From NCBI RefSeq assembly GCF_028207065.1, contig NZ_JAQLFP010000012.1, positions 1 through 64,000 on the forward strand: 64,000 nt of DNA, read 5' to 3'. A program made the position numbers and the translations under genes. The first letter of the stretch is position 1, and every line of letters begins with the position of its first letter. Below the pieces are notes generated by a model. That model saw nothing but the letters and a program-made list of their open reading frames with translations. It had not been told where the DNA came from and ran no database searches. The DNA is from Collinsella aerofaciens. Its GTDB lineage: Bacteria; Actinomycetota; Coriobacteriia; Coriobacteriales; Coriobacteriaceae. Of this stretch, positions 1 to 8,789 are shown piece by piece.

Positions 1-75
1 CGCGAGTTCCGCACGAGCCGGAGAGCACTTAATGTGCTCTCCGTGCGAGTCAGGACTGTCCGAGCAGGCGACCTT
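1..75. repeat. Palindromic dispersed repeat, copy 1 (cut by window edge)
   Basis: A perfect 9-bp hairpin (GGAGAGCAC at 20-28, GTGCTCTCC at 34-42, loop TTAAT) lies inside outer GCAC/GTGC arms at 11-14 and 43-46. The same element occurs inverted at 38654-38780. There the loop is identical, one stem pair is A-T instead of G-C, and 15 bases upstream (CGCGAGTTCCGCACG) are shared. No T-tract follows, so it is not a typical terminator. It lies upstream of the serine dehydratase gene and could still act in its leader RNA. Confidence 0.6.
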
Positions 76-119
76 ATGCCCCGCACCTCGGGACGACGGG
101 ATAGATTAAAGGAGCAGCC

Positions 120-1727
120 ATGGCAGGCAAGCCGCAAACATTAGCTACGACCTCGGCATTTGAGATCTTGGGGCCCGTCATGGTCGGCCCCAGCTCATCG
201 CACACCGCCGGCGCCCTGCGCTGCGCCCAAGTTGCCGCCAGCCTGCTGGAAGGCCGCATCACTAAGGTCACCTTTGGCCTGTGGAACTCCTTTGCCCACA
301 CCTACCGCGGCCACGGCACCGATCGTGCGCTCGTCGCGGGCATCCTGGGCCTCGACACCGATGACGAGAACATCAAGCAGGCCTTCGACCTCGCGCACGA
401 GCAGGGCCTCGAATATCACTTTGACATCAAGGGCGACGACGCCTCCATCCACCCCAACACCGTCGACATCGACATGGTCGACGACACGGGCGCCACGGCC
501 CAGGTCCGCGGTGAGAGCCTGGGCGGCGGCAAGATGCGCATCAGCCGCATTAACGGCGTCGGCGTCGACATCTCGGGCATGTACTCCACACTCTTCGTGG
601 CGCACTACGACGTCCCCGGCGTGCTCGCCGCGCTCACGAACCTGCTCGCCTACGCACACGTGAACATCGCCTTCTGCCGCACCTACCGCACCGAAGTGGG
701 CGGCCAGGCCTACTCCGTCTTCGAGACCGACGGCGCGCCCGACGACACCGTCGTCCCCATGCTCCGCAAACTCGACAATGTCGATTACGCGACCTTTATC
801 GAGCTCCCCGGTTCTGCCTCGTCGCTCTCCCCCGGTGTCTCGGCAAAGGAGATCTTCGACGACGGCGAGCAGCTGCTCGATGCGTGCGCCGAGCTCGGCC
901 TGAATATCGGCGCCGTTATGGCCGTGCGCGAGGCGCGTCTGACCGGCGAGGCCCACGCCGTCGCCGCCATGCGCCGCGTGCTCGACGTCATGCGCGAGGA
1001 GACCACGACCCCCATCGTCAATCCGCAACGATCGCTCGGCGGGCTTATCGGCGGCGAGGCTAAACTCGTCGATGCCACCGGCCGCAACGATTTGAGCACG
1101 AGCCTGATGGGCACCGTTCAAACCGACGCCGTGGCCCGCGCGATGGCCGTGCTCGAGCGCTCCGCCACGATGGGAGTGATCGTCGCCGCTCCCACGGCAG
1201 GCTCCGCGGGTGTCGTGCCCGGCTGCGTGCTGGCGCTCGCCGATCACCTTCAGCTCGACGACGAGCAGGTCATGGACGCGCTCTACTGCGCAGCCGCCAT
1301 CGGCCTCAACCTCACCACGAGCGCCTGCGTCGCCGGCGCCGAAGGCGGCTGCCAGGCCGAGGTGGGAAGCGCCGCCGCCATGGCAGCCGCCGCGCTGGTG
1401 CAGATGCTCGGCGGCACGCCCGAGCAGGCGCTCGACGCCAGTTCCATCGCGCTGAGTAACCTGCTGGGCCTCGTTTGTGACCCCGTCGGTGGCCTCGTGG
1501 AGGTGCCGTGCCAAAACCGCAATGCCATCGGCGTGGCCGCGGCATTTAGCTCGGCGCAGCTTGCACTTGCCGGTATCAAGAGCCTGGTGCCGTTTGACCA
1601 GATGGCGCACGTCATGCTCTCCGTGGGCCACGCGTTGCCGACCACGCTGCGCGAGACAGCAAAGGGTGGCATCGCGCAGGCTCCGGCCGCACTTTCGGCC
1701 TGTGCAAAATGCGGTGTGTGCGGATAG
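120..1727 (+). CDS. sdaA: L-serine ammonia-lyase, iron-sulfur type, single chain
   Basis: Deaminates L-serine to pyruvate and ammonia in the cytoplasm using an oxygen-sensitive [4Fe-4S] cluster. The 535-residue protein joins the beta domain (residues about 10-215, with the substrate motif GPSSSHTAG and an ACT-like part) to the alpha catalytic domain (about 235-525). Visible alpha-domain motifs are AAPTAGSAGVVPGC, TSACVAGAEGGCQAEVG and DPVGGLVEVPCQNRNAIG, which hold the likely cluster cysteines. The tail SACAKCGVCG ends in cysteines; in related enzymes a C-terminal cysteine reaches the active site. The ATG is preceded by AAAGGAG at good spacing. The gene stands alone and ends at a hairpin terminator. 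Family assignment is firm. Confidence 0.95.
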   Translation: MAGKPQTLATTSAFEILGPVMVGPSSSHTAGALRCAQVAASLLEGRITKVTFGLWNSFAHTYRGHGTDRALVAGILGLDTDDENIKQAFDLAHEQGLEYHFDIKGDDASIHPNTVDIDMVDDTGATAQVRGESLGGGKMRISRINGVGVDISGMYSTLFVAHYDVPGVLAALTNLLAYAHVNIAFCRTYRTEVGGQAYSVFETDGAPDDTVVPMLRKLDNVDYATFIELPGSASSLSPGVSAKEIFDDGEQLLDACAELGLNIGAVMAVREARLTGEAHAVAAMRRVLDVMREETTTPIVNPQRSLGGLIGGEAKLVDATGRNDLSTSLMGTVQTDAVARAMAVLERSATMGVIVAAPTAGSAGVVPGCVLALADHLQLDDEQVMDALYCAAAIGLNLTTSACVAGAEGGCQAEVGSAAAMAAAALVQMLGGTPEQALDASSIALSNLLGLVCDPVGGLVEVPCQNRNAIGVAAAFSSAQLALAGIKSLVPFDQMAHVMLSVGHALPTTLRETAKGGIAQAPAALSACAKCGVCG

Positions 1728-1745
1728 CGACAAAGAAAGACTCGA

Positions 1746-1772
1746 AGGTGGGACAAATGTCCCACCTCTTTT
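1746..1772 (+). terminator. Rho-independent terminator after sdaA
   Basis: A 9-bp stem AGGTGGGAC/GTCCCACCT with loop AAAT is followed by CTTTT, 18 bases after the sdaA stop codon. Confidence 0.75.
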
Positions 1773-1813
1773 GAATGCCACCGTTTCCATACCACAAACA
1801 ACTGGGTAATCGC

Positions 1814-1819
1814 TATAAT
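1814..1819 (+). promoter_or_regulatory. -10 box upstream of the L,D-transpeptidase
   Basis: A perfect TATAAT lies 58 bases before the chosen start codon. The -35 region at normal spacing matches poorly, so only the -10 element is claimed. Confidence 0.5.
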
Positions 1820-1876
1820 GCAAGCCCAGTAAAAACACGATGAGCCGCAAGGCGAAATTCGAAGGATATGCATACG

Positions 1877-3592
1877 ATGTCGCAAAACGATCGAACTCAA
1901 CTGATTCCCGATCCGCAGCAGCCGAGCAGGCACACAGGCGGCGTTCAGTCGCCGCGTCCTATCGCGCCGAGCCGCGGTCAGCAGCGAGGTGCGGCAAACG
2001 TTTCCCAACGTCCGAACAAGCAGCATCAGCAGCGCCAGGCAAATGGCAATGCGCCCAAGCAGCCCCCCACGCACGCTCGAGGCGATCGCGGCCCCGCACG
2101 CAAACCCGCCGAGAACAATAAGTCGGGCAAAAAGACGACGCTCTTTGTCGTCCTGGGTCTTATCGTCATTGTCTATATCGTAGGCGTCGTAGCGTTTTCG
2201 CAGGTAGCCTACCCCAACACCACTATCGCCGGCGTCGATGTCTCGTTCTCCAACGCTTCGTCTGCCGCCACCAAGGTCAACTCGGCTTGGAAGCACTATA
2301 AGCTCACCGTGACAGGCGATGACTTTAGCTGGACCTATCAGCCCGAGTCCGATGAGCCCATTGTCGACGGCGAAGCTGCCGCAAAAGAGATTATCAGCCG
2401 CAACGAAGCCTTTGTATGGCCGGTTCGCCTTGTAGAATCCTTAAGCGGCAAGACCAAAACAACCGCTAGCTCCAACGAAGTCGATCTTGATCAAGACGTC
2501 GACCTGTCCATGCTCTCCGACACCTTTGACCAAAAGCAGTTTGAGAAGGATCTGGGCGCCGCCATCGACGAGTTTAACGAGGGGCGTTCGGGCGCGTTCG
2601 AGGCCAATAGCTCCTATGACGAGCAGGCCGGCAAGTTTACCGTCGAGAAGGCGCGCTCCAACGAAAAACTCAACCGCGAGCATATCATTAAATATGCCGA
2701 GCTCGAGCTTGCCTCGCTGGCCGAGACCGTAGACCTTTCCAAGCTCGGCAACGATGCCTATGAGCCGCTCAATGGAACGCTGACCGATGATCAGATTCAG
2801 GCCGCATGCGATGCCGCCAACAACTTCCTGGGCGTCAACGTGACCCTCAAGCTCAACGGCGAGGATGCCGGCAAGGTTGATGGCAGCTCCGTGTTGCAGT
2901 GGATCAGCTTTGCCGATCCGGCCAACCCCACACTCGATACGTCGCAGATCAGCAGCTGGGCAGCCGAGCTCGCCAACGGCTTCAATACCGTGGGCTCCAC
3001 TCGCTGGTGGACGCGCGCCGATGGCAAGCAATGCGCCGTCGAAGGCGGCGACTTTGGTTGGTCCATCGACAGCAGCTCGCTCGCCAAGCAGGTCGAGGAC
3101 GCCATTAACAACAAGCAGACCGGCGAAATCGAGATCAAGTACTCCCAGAAGGCCGACACCTTTACTGCAAAGGGAGAGCCCGACTGGAAGGCATACGTCG
3201 ATGTCGATCTGTCCGAGCAGCATGCGCGCTACTATGACGAGAACGGTAATATCGTTTGGGAGGCCAACTTTATTTCTGGCAAGCCGGGAGAGGACGCCAC
3301 CCCCGAGGGCGTATGGCAGATCAACAGCAACAATGGCGCCAGCAAGCTTATCGGTGCCAAGGACCCCGAGACCGGCAAGCCCAAATACGAGAGCCCGGTC
3401 AGCTATTGGATGCCGTTCGAGGGCAATATGGTCGGATTCCACGATGCAACGTGGCAAAACGACAAGAGTTTCGACGATCCCAACTCCTACAAGTGGTGCG
3501 GCAGCCACGGTTGCATCAACCTGCGCCTGGCCGATGCAAAGGCACTTCACGACTGCATCAAAGTCGGCCTGTGCGTGGTTGTCCACTCGTAG
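1877..3592 (+). CDS. L,D-transpeptidase, YkuD family, membrane-anchored
   Basis: Makes 3-3 peptidoglycan crosslinks, or attaches groups to the wall, outside the membrane. The protein begins with a Gln/Pro-rich cytoplasmic tail of about 87 residues and then has one transmembrane segment (about 88-109, FVVLGLIVIVYIVGVVAF). A putative peptidoglycan-binding region follows (PG_binding_4-like, about 120-430). The C-terminal YkuD catalytic domain contains HDATW and the motif WCGSHGCINLRL near residue 545, with the nucleophilic cysteine. An in-frame ATG at 1868 is only one base from GAAGGA, whereas the ATG at 1877 is ten bases away, so 1877 is preferred. Single-gene unit with its own -10 box. Confidence 0.9.
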   Translation: MSQNDRTQLIPDPQQPSRHTGGVQSPRPIAPSRGQQRGAANVSQRPNKQHQQRQANGNAPKQPPTHARGDRGPARKPAENNKSGKKTTLFVVLGLIVIVYIVGVVAFSQVAYPNTTIAGVDVSFSNASSAATKVNSAWKHYKLTVTGDDFSWTYQPESDEPIVDGEAAAKEIISRNEAFVWPVRLVESLSGKTKTTASSNEVDLDQDVDLSMLSDTFDQKQFEKDLGAAIDEFNEGRSGAFEANSSYDEQAGKFTVEKARSNEKLNREHIIKYAELELASLAETVDLSKLGNDAYEPLNGTLTDDQIQAACDAANNFLGVNVTLKLNGEDAGKVDGSSVLQWISFADPANPTLDTSQISSWAAELANGFNTVGSTRWWTRADGKQCAVEGGDFGWSIDSSSLAKQVEDAINNKQTGEIEIKYSQKADTFTAKGEPDWKAYVDVDLSEQHARYYDENGNIVWEANFISGKPGEDATPEGVWQINSNNGASKLIGAKDPETGKPKYESPVSYWMPFEGNMVGFHDATWQNDKSFDDPNSYKWCGSHGCINLRLADAKALHDCIKVGLCVVVHS

Positions 3593-3660
3593 TGCAACGC
3601 GCGCATTAATACAACGTGGAACCGCTGCAAACAATCTAACAGTTCCGAAAGAAACCGTCC

Positions 3661-3690
3661 TATGCGCCCATCCCAACCGATGGGCGCATA
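3661..3690. other. Hairpin between L,D-transpeptidase and efflux operon
   Basis: Perfect 11-bp inverted repeat (TATGCGCCCAT at 3661-3671 and ATGGGCGCATA at 3680-3690, loop of 8). No clear T-tract follows. It could be a weak terminator or part of the leader of the next operon, which begins 35 bases later. Confidence 0.5.
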
Positions 3691-3724
3691 TACTTATCGA
3701 GGTTCTATCTATAAAGGAGACGCT

Positions 3725-5161
3725 ATGCCGAATGTCCCCACGATCGCCCCGGGCCCGGATGATACCGAGCACACGCCCGAAGGTGCCACCGAAACGATTC
3801 CTCTGATTACAAACGTACATGCCGACAAGCAGAGCGAACGCACGAACGATACGGCCGAGATTTCCGATGAAGAGGCGTACGCCAAGCTCAAGGCAAAACG
3901 TGCCGACCGTCGACGCAAAAAGCTGATTCGACGCGGTATTGCCGTCGGCGTCGTAGGTGCCATCGCGCTCATTGCCATTGTCGCAACCCTGGTTATCAAT
4001 GCGCAGCCACAGGGCGCTAGCGAGCCGGTAACCGACATGGTGACCGAGGGCACGTTTAGCACAACGGTCGAGGCGAAAGGCCAGCTCAAACCCATTTCGT
4101 CCTCAGTGGTCTCCCCTTCTGTCGACGGCACGGTCGATTCGATCAACGTGCAGGCGGGCCAATCCGTCAACGAGGGCGACGTGCTCATGACCATTAAAAA
4201 CGACGAGCTCGATCGTAACGTTGCCGAGGCGCAGCGTGCAGTTGCAGCCGCTCAAGAAGACCTCGCCAACGCGCAGAAAGCCGCAGCTGCCGCGCAGGCC
4301 AACCCAACGACGGACGTCGACGGAGGTTCCGCAGCGGCTGGCATCTCCGCCGCATCAGCGGACACGAACGCCGTATCGGCCGCTCAGCGCAGTCTCGCAT
4401 CGGCCCAGGCAAACCTCGATCAGGCGAACGCCAAGGCCGCCAGCCGAACGGTCACGGCCCCGAGCTCGGGCAGCATCGTGGAGCTCAACGCCAAGGTGGG
4501 CGCCACGGTAACAGGCGGAATGATCATGGGCGAAAGCGATACGAGCGGCGGCAAGCAGTGCATGCAGATCGCCGACCTGTCCAAGATGAAGGTGACGGTT
4601 CAGGTAGGCGAAAAGGATATCGCCAAAATTGCCGTGGGCCAAAGCGCCAACGTGACCTATCCCGCGTTTCCCGATATCGTGAGCCAGGGCACCGTCACGG
4701 CTATCGCCTCGGTTGCAAACTCTGACTCCGGCTCCGGTAGCGGCGGCAGCGTGACCTTTAACGTCGACATCCTCATCGAAGCACCCGACAGTCGCCTCAA
4801 GCCGGGTATGACTGCCGAGGTCTCGGTAGTGACCGAGAAGCTCGACGACGTGGTGATGGTGCCGACGATGGCGCTCATGACCGAAGATGGCGAACACTAT
4901 TACGTCAACGTGGCAACCGATGACGAGGGCAAGCAAACCCGTCGCGTGAAGGTGACCATCGTGACACAAAACGACAACGAAGCCGTAGTCGGCAAGACAC
5001 AGATCAAGCGCGACGACCAGGGCAACGAAATCAATCCTGGCGTGCCCACAACCAAACTGCGCGACGGTGACACCCTCGTCATGGACACCGGAGCGGGCGC
5101 AACGGCTGACGGCGGCCACAGCGCGGATTCGGGCAACATGTCTGCCGACGAGGGTATGTAA
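3725..5161 (+). CDS. MacA/HlyD-type efflux adaptor protein
   Basis: Membrane-fusion subunit of a MacAB/YknXYZ-like ABC exporter. An acidic cytoplasmic N-terminus is followed by one transmembrane segment (about residues 72-95), a lipoyl-like half (GTVDSINVQAGQSVNEGDVLMTI region), an Ala/Gln-rich coiled-coil hairpin (about 155-235), the second lipoyl half (TVTAPSSGSIVELN) and beta-barrel domains. The C-terminus is Gly/Asp-rich. Of two in-frame starts, ATG 3725 has AAAGGAG five bases upstream, so the upstream one at 3662 is rejected. Its stop codon shares a base with the start of the ATPase gene (TAATG), so the pair is translationally coupled. Substrate unknown. Confidence 0.88.
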   Translation: MPNVPTIAPGPDDTEHTPEGATETIPLITNVHADKQSERTNDTAEISDEEAYAKLKAKRADRRRKKLIRRGIAVGVVGAIALIAIVATLVINAQPQGASEPVTDMVTEGTFSTTVEAKGQLKPISSSVVSPSVDGTVDSINVQAGQSVNEGDVLMTIKNDELDRNVAEAQRAVAAAQEDLANAQKAAAAAQANPTTDVDGGSAAAGISAASADTNAVSAAQRSLASAQANLDQANAKAASRTVTAPSSGSIVELNAKVGATVTGGMIMGESDTSGGKQCMQIADLSKMKVTVQVGEKDIAKIAVGQSANVTYPAFPDIVSQGTVTAIASVANSDSGSGSGGSVTFNVDILIEAPDSRLKPGMTAEVSVVTEKLDDVVMVPTMALMTEDGEHYYVNVATDDEGKQTRRVKVTIVTQNDNEAVVGKTQIKRDDQGNEINPGVPTTKLRDGDTLVMDTGAGATADGGHSADSGNMSADEGM

Positions 5162-5934
5162 TGCGTCCCGTCATCGACATTCGCAACGTGCACCGTATCT
5201 TTGAGAGCGAGGCCGGCTGCGCCCATATCCTGCACAACGTGAGCCTGGCGGTAGATCCCGGCGAGTTCGTCGCTATCACCGGCCCCTCGGGCTCGGGCAA
5301 GTCGACGCTCATGAACATCCTAGGCTGCCTGGATAAACCGACGGCAGGCGACTACTACCTGCAAGGGCTCAACGTGGCCGAGCTCGATGATGACGAGCTC
5401 ACCGAAGTTCGCGCCCTGAGCATTGGCTTTGTCTTTCAGAGCTTCAACCTGCTGCCGCGCCTGTCGGTTATCGAAAACGTCATGCTGCCGCTGGCCTACA
5501 CCAATGTGCCCCGTAGCCAGCGCGAGATGCGCGCCGTGCACGCACTGCAGGCCGTCACGCTACCGGTCGACCACTGGGACCACCGCATATCCGAGCTCTC
5601 GGGCGGCCAGATGCAGCGTGTCGCCATCGCGCGCGCCCTCGTCAATGACCCGCCCATCATCCTGGCCGATGAGCCAACGGGAAACCTGGACTCCGCAACC
5701 GGAGCGCTTGTGATGGAGACCTTCCATAAGCTCCAGGAGCGTGGCAAAACCATCGTGCTTATCACACACGACCCCGGCATTGCCGCCGAGGCCGACCGTG
5801 CCGTGACCATACGCGACGGTCGCATTCACGACGGCGCGTATATTCCACATGCACCGCGGACCCTGCGCAGCGCCGTAGATAGCCTGCCCATGATTTCCGC
5901 CTCCGCCAACCCGCCGAAAGGAGTGATGGCATGA
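5161..5934 (+). CDS. MacB-type ABC exporter, ATP-binding subunit
   Basis: Drives the adaptor/permease exporter encoded on either side. Motifs in order: Walker [10 protein letters not shown] (about residue 41), Q-loop FQSFN, signature [15 protein letters not shown], Walker [12 protein letters not shown] and the switch histidine in LITHD. The length of 257 residues is normal for the LolD/MacB ATPase family, with a short C-terminal tail. Starts within the adaptor stop codon and overlaps the permease start by four bases (ATGA). Confidence 0.93.
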   Translation: MRPVIDIRNVHRIFESEAGCAHILHNVSLAVDPGEFVAITGPSGSGKSTLMNILGCLDKPTAGDYYLQGLNVAELDDDELTEVRALSIGFVFQSFNLLPRLSVIENVMLPLAYTNVPRSQREMRAVHALQAVTLPVDHWDHRISELSGGQMQRVAIARALVNDPPIILADEPTGNLDSATGALVMETFHKLQERGKTIVLITHDPGIAAEADRAVTIRDGRIHDGAYIPHAPRTLRSAVDSLPMISASANPPKGVMA

Positions 5935-7145
5935 GCGCCCGCGATCTCATCCAGGAAGCCCTTCATTCGCTCGAGGCCAACAAGGGGCGCAGCCTGCTCA
6001 CCATCCTGGGAATCGTCATTGGCATTGCCTCGGTCATCGCCATGACCTCGCTCATCGGCGGCATCCAAAACAGCCTGGTCAACAGCCTGGGCCTCAATGC
6101 GGCACGCATGGTGCAAATCTATTCGTCGCAAGAACTCACCGAGTCGGACATCGAGAAGCTTCAAAAACTGTTGCCGCAGATTGAGCAGATCGGCATTGTC
6201 GACAGCGCGTATACCGAATACAAGACCGGCGATAAAAGCTATACCGTCATGGCGCAGGGCGTCGACAGCGACATGCTCGACGCCGTGGGGGCCAGCAAGC
6301 TCGTTGCGGGGCGAACCTATTCCCAGGCCGAGTCCCAATCAGGCTCGCGCGTGGCGCTCATCAGCCGCGGCGGCGCCGATCAGCTTTACGGCAACGAACA
6401 GGACGCACTGGGGAAAACCATCAAGGTGTCCAACGGCGAGGTGCAGATTGTAGGCGTGATTGATGGCGGCAGCGACTCCATGGGCTCGCTCACGCTGTAT
6501 ATGCCACGCGAAACCATCTCCGGCCTGTTTGGCGACGAGAATCCTTCATTTCCCAGCGTGACGGCACTTGCCGCCGAGGGCACAGACATGGACGAGCTCT
6601 GCAAGACCATCGAGTCTAAGGTGCGCGCGATGAAGGGCATCTCGGAGGATGATGAGTACGACAGCGTATCGGCGACCTCCATGAAAAGCGCCATCGATGC
6701 ACTCAACTCGTTTATGGGCGCCTTCTCGCTCATCATGGGCGCTGTCGCCAGTATCTCACTGCTTGTCGGCGGAATCGGCATTATGAATATGATGCTTACC
6801 AACGTGACTGAGCGCATCCGCGAGATCGGTATTCGCCGTGCCTTGGGCGCCAGTCGCCGCGATATCACCGCGCAGTTTTTGGCCGAGTCCTCGGCGCTGT
6901 GCGTCACCGGTGGCCTGCTGGGTGTCCTGATTGGCTATCTGCTGGCCTGGGGCCTCGCGATGTTTGCCGCAGGATCAGGGGTTCTCAACGAGCTCGGTGC
7001 CAGTGGGGAGATCACACCGAGTTTTTCGATCGCCACGGTGCTGCTGGCCTTCGGCGTCTCCGTCGGCATCGGCGTAATCTTTGGCTTCTACCCCGCTCGC
7101 CGCGCGGCAAAGCTCAACCCGGTGGAGTGCCTACGCTACCAGTAA
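5931..7145 (+). CDS. MacB/FtsX-type ABC exporter permease
   Basis: The 404-residue membrane subunit has the MacB layout. A first transmembrane helix (about 20-45) follows the EALHSLEANKGRSLLTILGIVIG motif. A large extracellular MacB-like core domain (about 50-255) comes next, then three helices of the FtsX domain (about 265-390) with the conserved GIGIMNMMLTNVTERIREIGIRRALGAS block. It likely exports a peptide, lipid or antibiotic with the two upstream subunits. The last codons and stop are part of a duplicated 19-21 bp segment that continues past the gene. The TetR gene at 30117 may be its original downstream neighbour, now split off by the island. Confidence 0.93.
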   Translation: MSARDLIQEALHSLEANKGRSLLTILGIVIGIASVIAMTSLIGGIQNSLVNSLGLNAARMVQIYSSQELTESDIEKLQKLLPQIEQIGIVDSAYTEYKTGDKSYTVMAQGVDSDMLDAVGASKLVAGRTYSQAESQSGSRVALISRGGADQLYGNEQDALGKTIKVSNGEVQIVGVIDGGSDSMGSLTLYMPRETISGLFGDENPSFPSVTALAAEGTDMDELCKTIESKVRAMKGISEDDEYDSVSATSMKSAIDALNSFMGAFSLIMGAVASISLLVGGIGIMNMMLTNVTERIREIGIRRALGASRRDITAQFLAESSALCVTGGLLGVLIGYLLAWGLAMFAAGSGVLNELGASGEITPSFSIATVLLAFGVSVGIGVIFGFYPARRAAKLNPVECLRYQ

Positions 7146-7176
7146 GCCACCACCAGCTACCAGTAAGCCACCACCA
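7137..7176 (+). repeat. Tandem duplication covering the permease stop codon
   Basis: The segment TACCAGTAAGCCACCACCA at 7137-7155 is repeated at 7158-7176, a unit of 21 bases. The first copy contains the TAA stop of the permease; the second is non-coding. It marks local rearrangement at the left edge of the cobalamin island. Confidence 0.85.
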
Positions 7177-7178
7177 AC

Positions 7179-7247
7179 AAGTTGCGGTGAATTAGGGACT
7201 GAATATGCTATCTAGCAGCAAAAACAGACACTATTTCACCGCAACTT
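7179..7247. repeat. 69-bp palindrome at island edge
   Basis: Outer arms AAGTTGCGGTGAA (7179-7191) and TTCACCGCAACTT (7235-7247) are perfectly complementary over 13 bases. Pairing continues with mismatches (TTAGGGACTG against CAGACACTATT) and the centre contains TGCTA-TC-TAGCA. The whole block can fold into one long hairpin. It abuts the transposase fragment, whose reading frame dissolves into it. It could be a small mobile repeat or the terminator of the efflux operon. Confidence 0.7.
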
Positions 7248-7248
7248 A

Positions 7249-7338
7249 TTGAAGGGCTGTTTGCGCCAGTTCTGGGCGTCGTCCTCGAGCTATTGATGGA
7301 TGACGGGCTTGTACGGGTCGAGCTTGCTCGGGACGCTC
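7249..7338 (-). pseudogene. IstA (IS21-type) transposase fragment, dead
   Basis: Reading the minus strand gives SVPSKLDPYKPVIHQ, a stop, then LEDDAQNWRKQ. This is the conserved segment after the N-terminal helix-turn-helix of IS21-family IstA transposases (family form KLDPYKP..I..WLE.D....KQRHTA). The tryptophan codon expected before LEDD reads TAG. Similarity ends where the palindrome begins. Only about 28 codons survive. Recognised from motif memory, not from a search. Confidence 0.6.
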
Positions 7339-7377
7339 CTCCTCGCGGGCGGGAGGGCGCGCAGGCGCGGCAAGCGC

Positions 7378-8151
7378 CTAGCGCGCGAACTCCCGTAAGA
7401 GCGCGTCTTCCACTTCCCGAAGCGAAAGGGCCCCGCTTCCCTCGGCGGGACGGGTGACCACGATGCAGCGCGCTCCCACGTCGCGCGCGGCGGCGAGCTT
7501 CTCGGCCGTGCCGCCTACGGTTCCCGAGTCCTTAGTCACAAGCCACTGGGCGCCCACCTGCCGAAGCATCGCCTCGTTGAGCTCGCGGGTGAAGGGCCCC
7601 TGCATGCCGATGACGTGCGACGGCGAAAACCCCGCGTCGATGCACTTCGTTATAGCACCGGGCAGCGGGAGCACACGCACGAAGAAGCGCTCCGCGAAAT
7701 CGGCGACGCGCGTGTAGGGAGCAAGCTCCTTGCTCCCCGTCGTGAGAAGCGCGCGACCCGGGTTCTCGGAGAGAAAGCGCGCCGCGCAGGCGATCGACGC
7801 GACCGGCACGACGCCTTTGGGCAGCGCCTCGACCGGGCGCGCAAGGCGCAGGCATCGTGCACCCACGGCGAGCGAAGCGGCCCGGATGTTGCCGCTTGCG
7901 AGCGTAGCGAAGGGGTGCGTGGCGTCGACAACGATGTACGCGCCGGAAAGCTCGCGCTCCATGTCGGCATCGTCGAGCCTGCCCGCATACACCTCGATGC
8001 CCGGAAGCTCGCCCAAAAGCTCGCCTCCGTACTCGGTTGCCGCGTAGGCACGGGCGGGGATGCCCGCCCTGCTCGCCCATTCGCACAGAAGGCGGCCCTC
8101 GGTGGTGCCGGCGAAGATGCGCAGCGCCAGCGCGGATGCGGGGGCCGTCAC
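7378..8151 (-). CDS. cbiJ: Precorrin-6A / cobalt-precorrin-6A reductase
   Basis: Reduces the corrin macrocycle with a nicotinamide cofactor at the precorrin-6 stage. The N-terminal nucleotide-binding motif is RIFAGTTEGRLL; family blocks DATHPFA, TTGSKE, IGMQGPFTRELNEAML and TKDSGTVGGTAEKL follow in order. The frame is open much further upstream but overlaps cbiC there. The chosen GTG at 8151 overlaps the cbiC stop as GTGA and gives 257 residues, the family length. It is the last gene of the 17-gene operon; a transposase remnant follows immediately. Confidence 0.88.
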   Translation of the reverse strand: MTAPASALALRIFAGTTEGRLLCEWASRAGIPARAYAATEYGGELLGELPGIEVYAGRLDDADMERELSGAYIVVDATHPFATLASGNIRAASLAVGARCLRLARPVEALPKGVVPVASIACAARFLSENPGRALLTTGSKELAPYTRVADFAERFFVRVLPLPGAITKCIDAGFSPSHVIGMQGPFTRELNEAMLRQVGAQWLVTKDSGTVGGTAEKLAAARDVGARCIVVTRPAEGSGALSLREVEDALLREFAR

Positions 8152-8789
8152 TTCGGGCCGCCTGTGCGCGTGATCTGGTAGAGCAGCGCGTTCATAATGG
8201 CGGCCGCCACGGTCGAACCGCCCTTGCGACCCCTCGCGACGATGGCCGGAACGCGTCGTGCGAGTAGCTCCTCTTTCGCCTCGACCACGTTCACAAACCC
8301 GACCGGCACCCCAACGACGAGCGCGGGCGCGATCTTCCCCGCGTCCATGAGCTCGGCGAGGCGCAGAAGTGCTGTGGGAGCGTTGCCGACGGCCACGATG
8401 AGCGGACCCTCGATGCCGCAAGCTTTGTCCATGCTCGCAACGGCGCGAGTCGTGCCCGCGGCGCGCGCAGCCGCGGCGACATCAGGGTCGGCCATGAAGC
8501 ACACGGCCTTGCAGCCGAGCTTCTCGAGCGCGGGCTTGCTTATGCCTGCGAGCGCCATGTTCGTGTCGGTGAGCACCGTGGCCCCTGCGCGCAGTGCGTC
8601 GAGCGCACAGTGCGCGGCGTCATGGGTGAACACGAGGGAATCGGCGTACGAGAAGTCGGCAGTGGTGTGGATGACGCGCTTCACGACGGGCTCTTCGAGC
8701 GGCGGGAACGTGCGGCCGCCGAGCTCTTCGGTGATGATCTCGAAGCTGCGCCGCTCGATGTCGCCGGGCGCCATCTCCTTGGAATCCAT
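8148..8789 (-). CDS. cbiC: Precorrin-8X methylmutase
   Basis: Moves the methyl group from C11 to C12 to form hydrogenobyrinate or cobyrinate. The active-site histidine is seen in VIHTTADFSYADSL (about residue 41). Other family blocks are LTDTNMALAGI, CFMADPDV, GNAPTALLRL and VGVPVGFVNVVEAKEEL. The length of 213 residues is typical of CobH/CbiC. It starts directly behind the cobO stop codon and overlaps cbiJ by four bases. Confidence 0.93.
   Translation of the reverse strand: MDSKEMAPGDIERRSFEIITEELGGRTFPPLEEPVVKRVIHTTADFSYADSLVFTHDAAHCALDALRAGATVLTDTNMALAGISKPALEKLGCKAVCFMADPDVAAAARAAGTTRAVASMDKACGIEGPLIVAVGNAPTALLRLAELMDAGKIAPALVVGVPVGFVNVVEAKEELLARRVPAIVARGRKGGSTVAAAIMNALLYQITRTGGPK

Noticed and set aside
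195..1850. 551-codon open frame on the minus strand
   Set aside because: Antisense to the serine dehydratase, whose motifs are unambiguous, and crossing its terminator.
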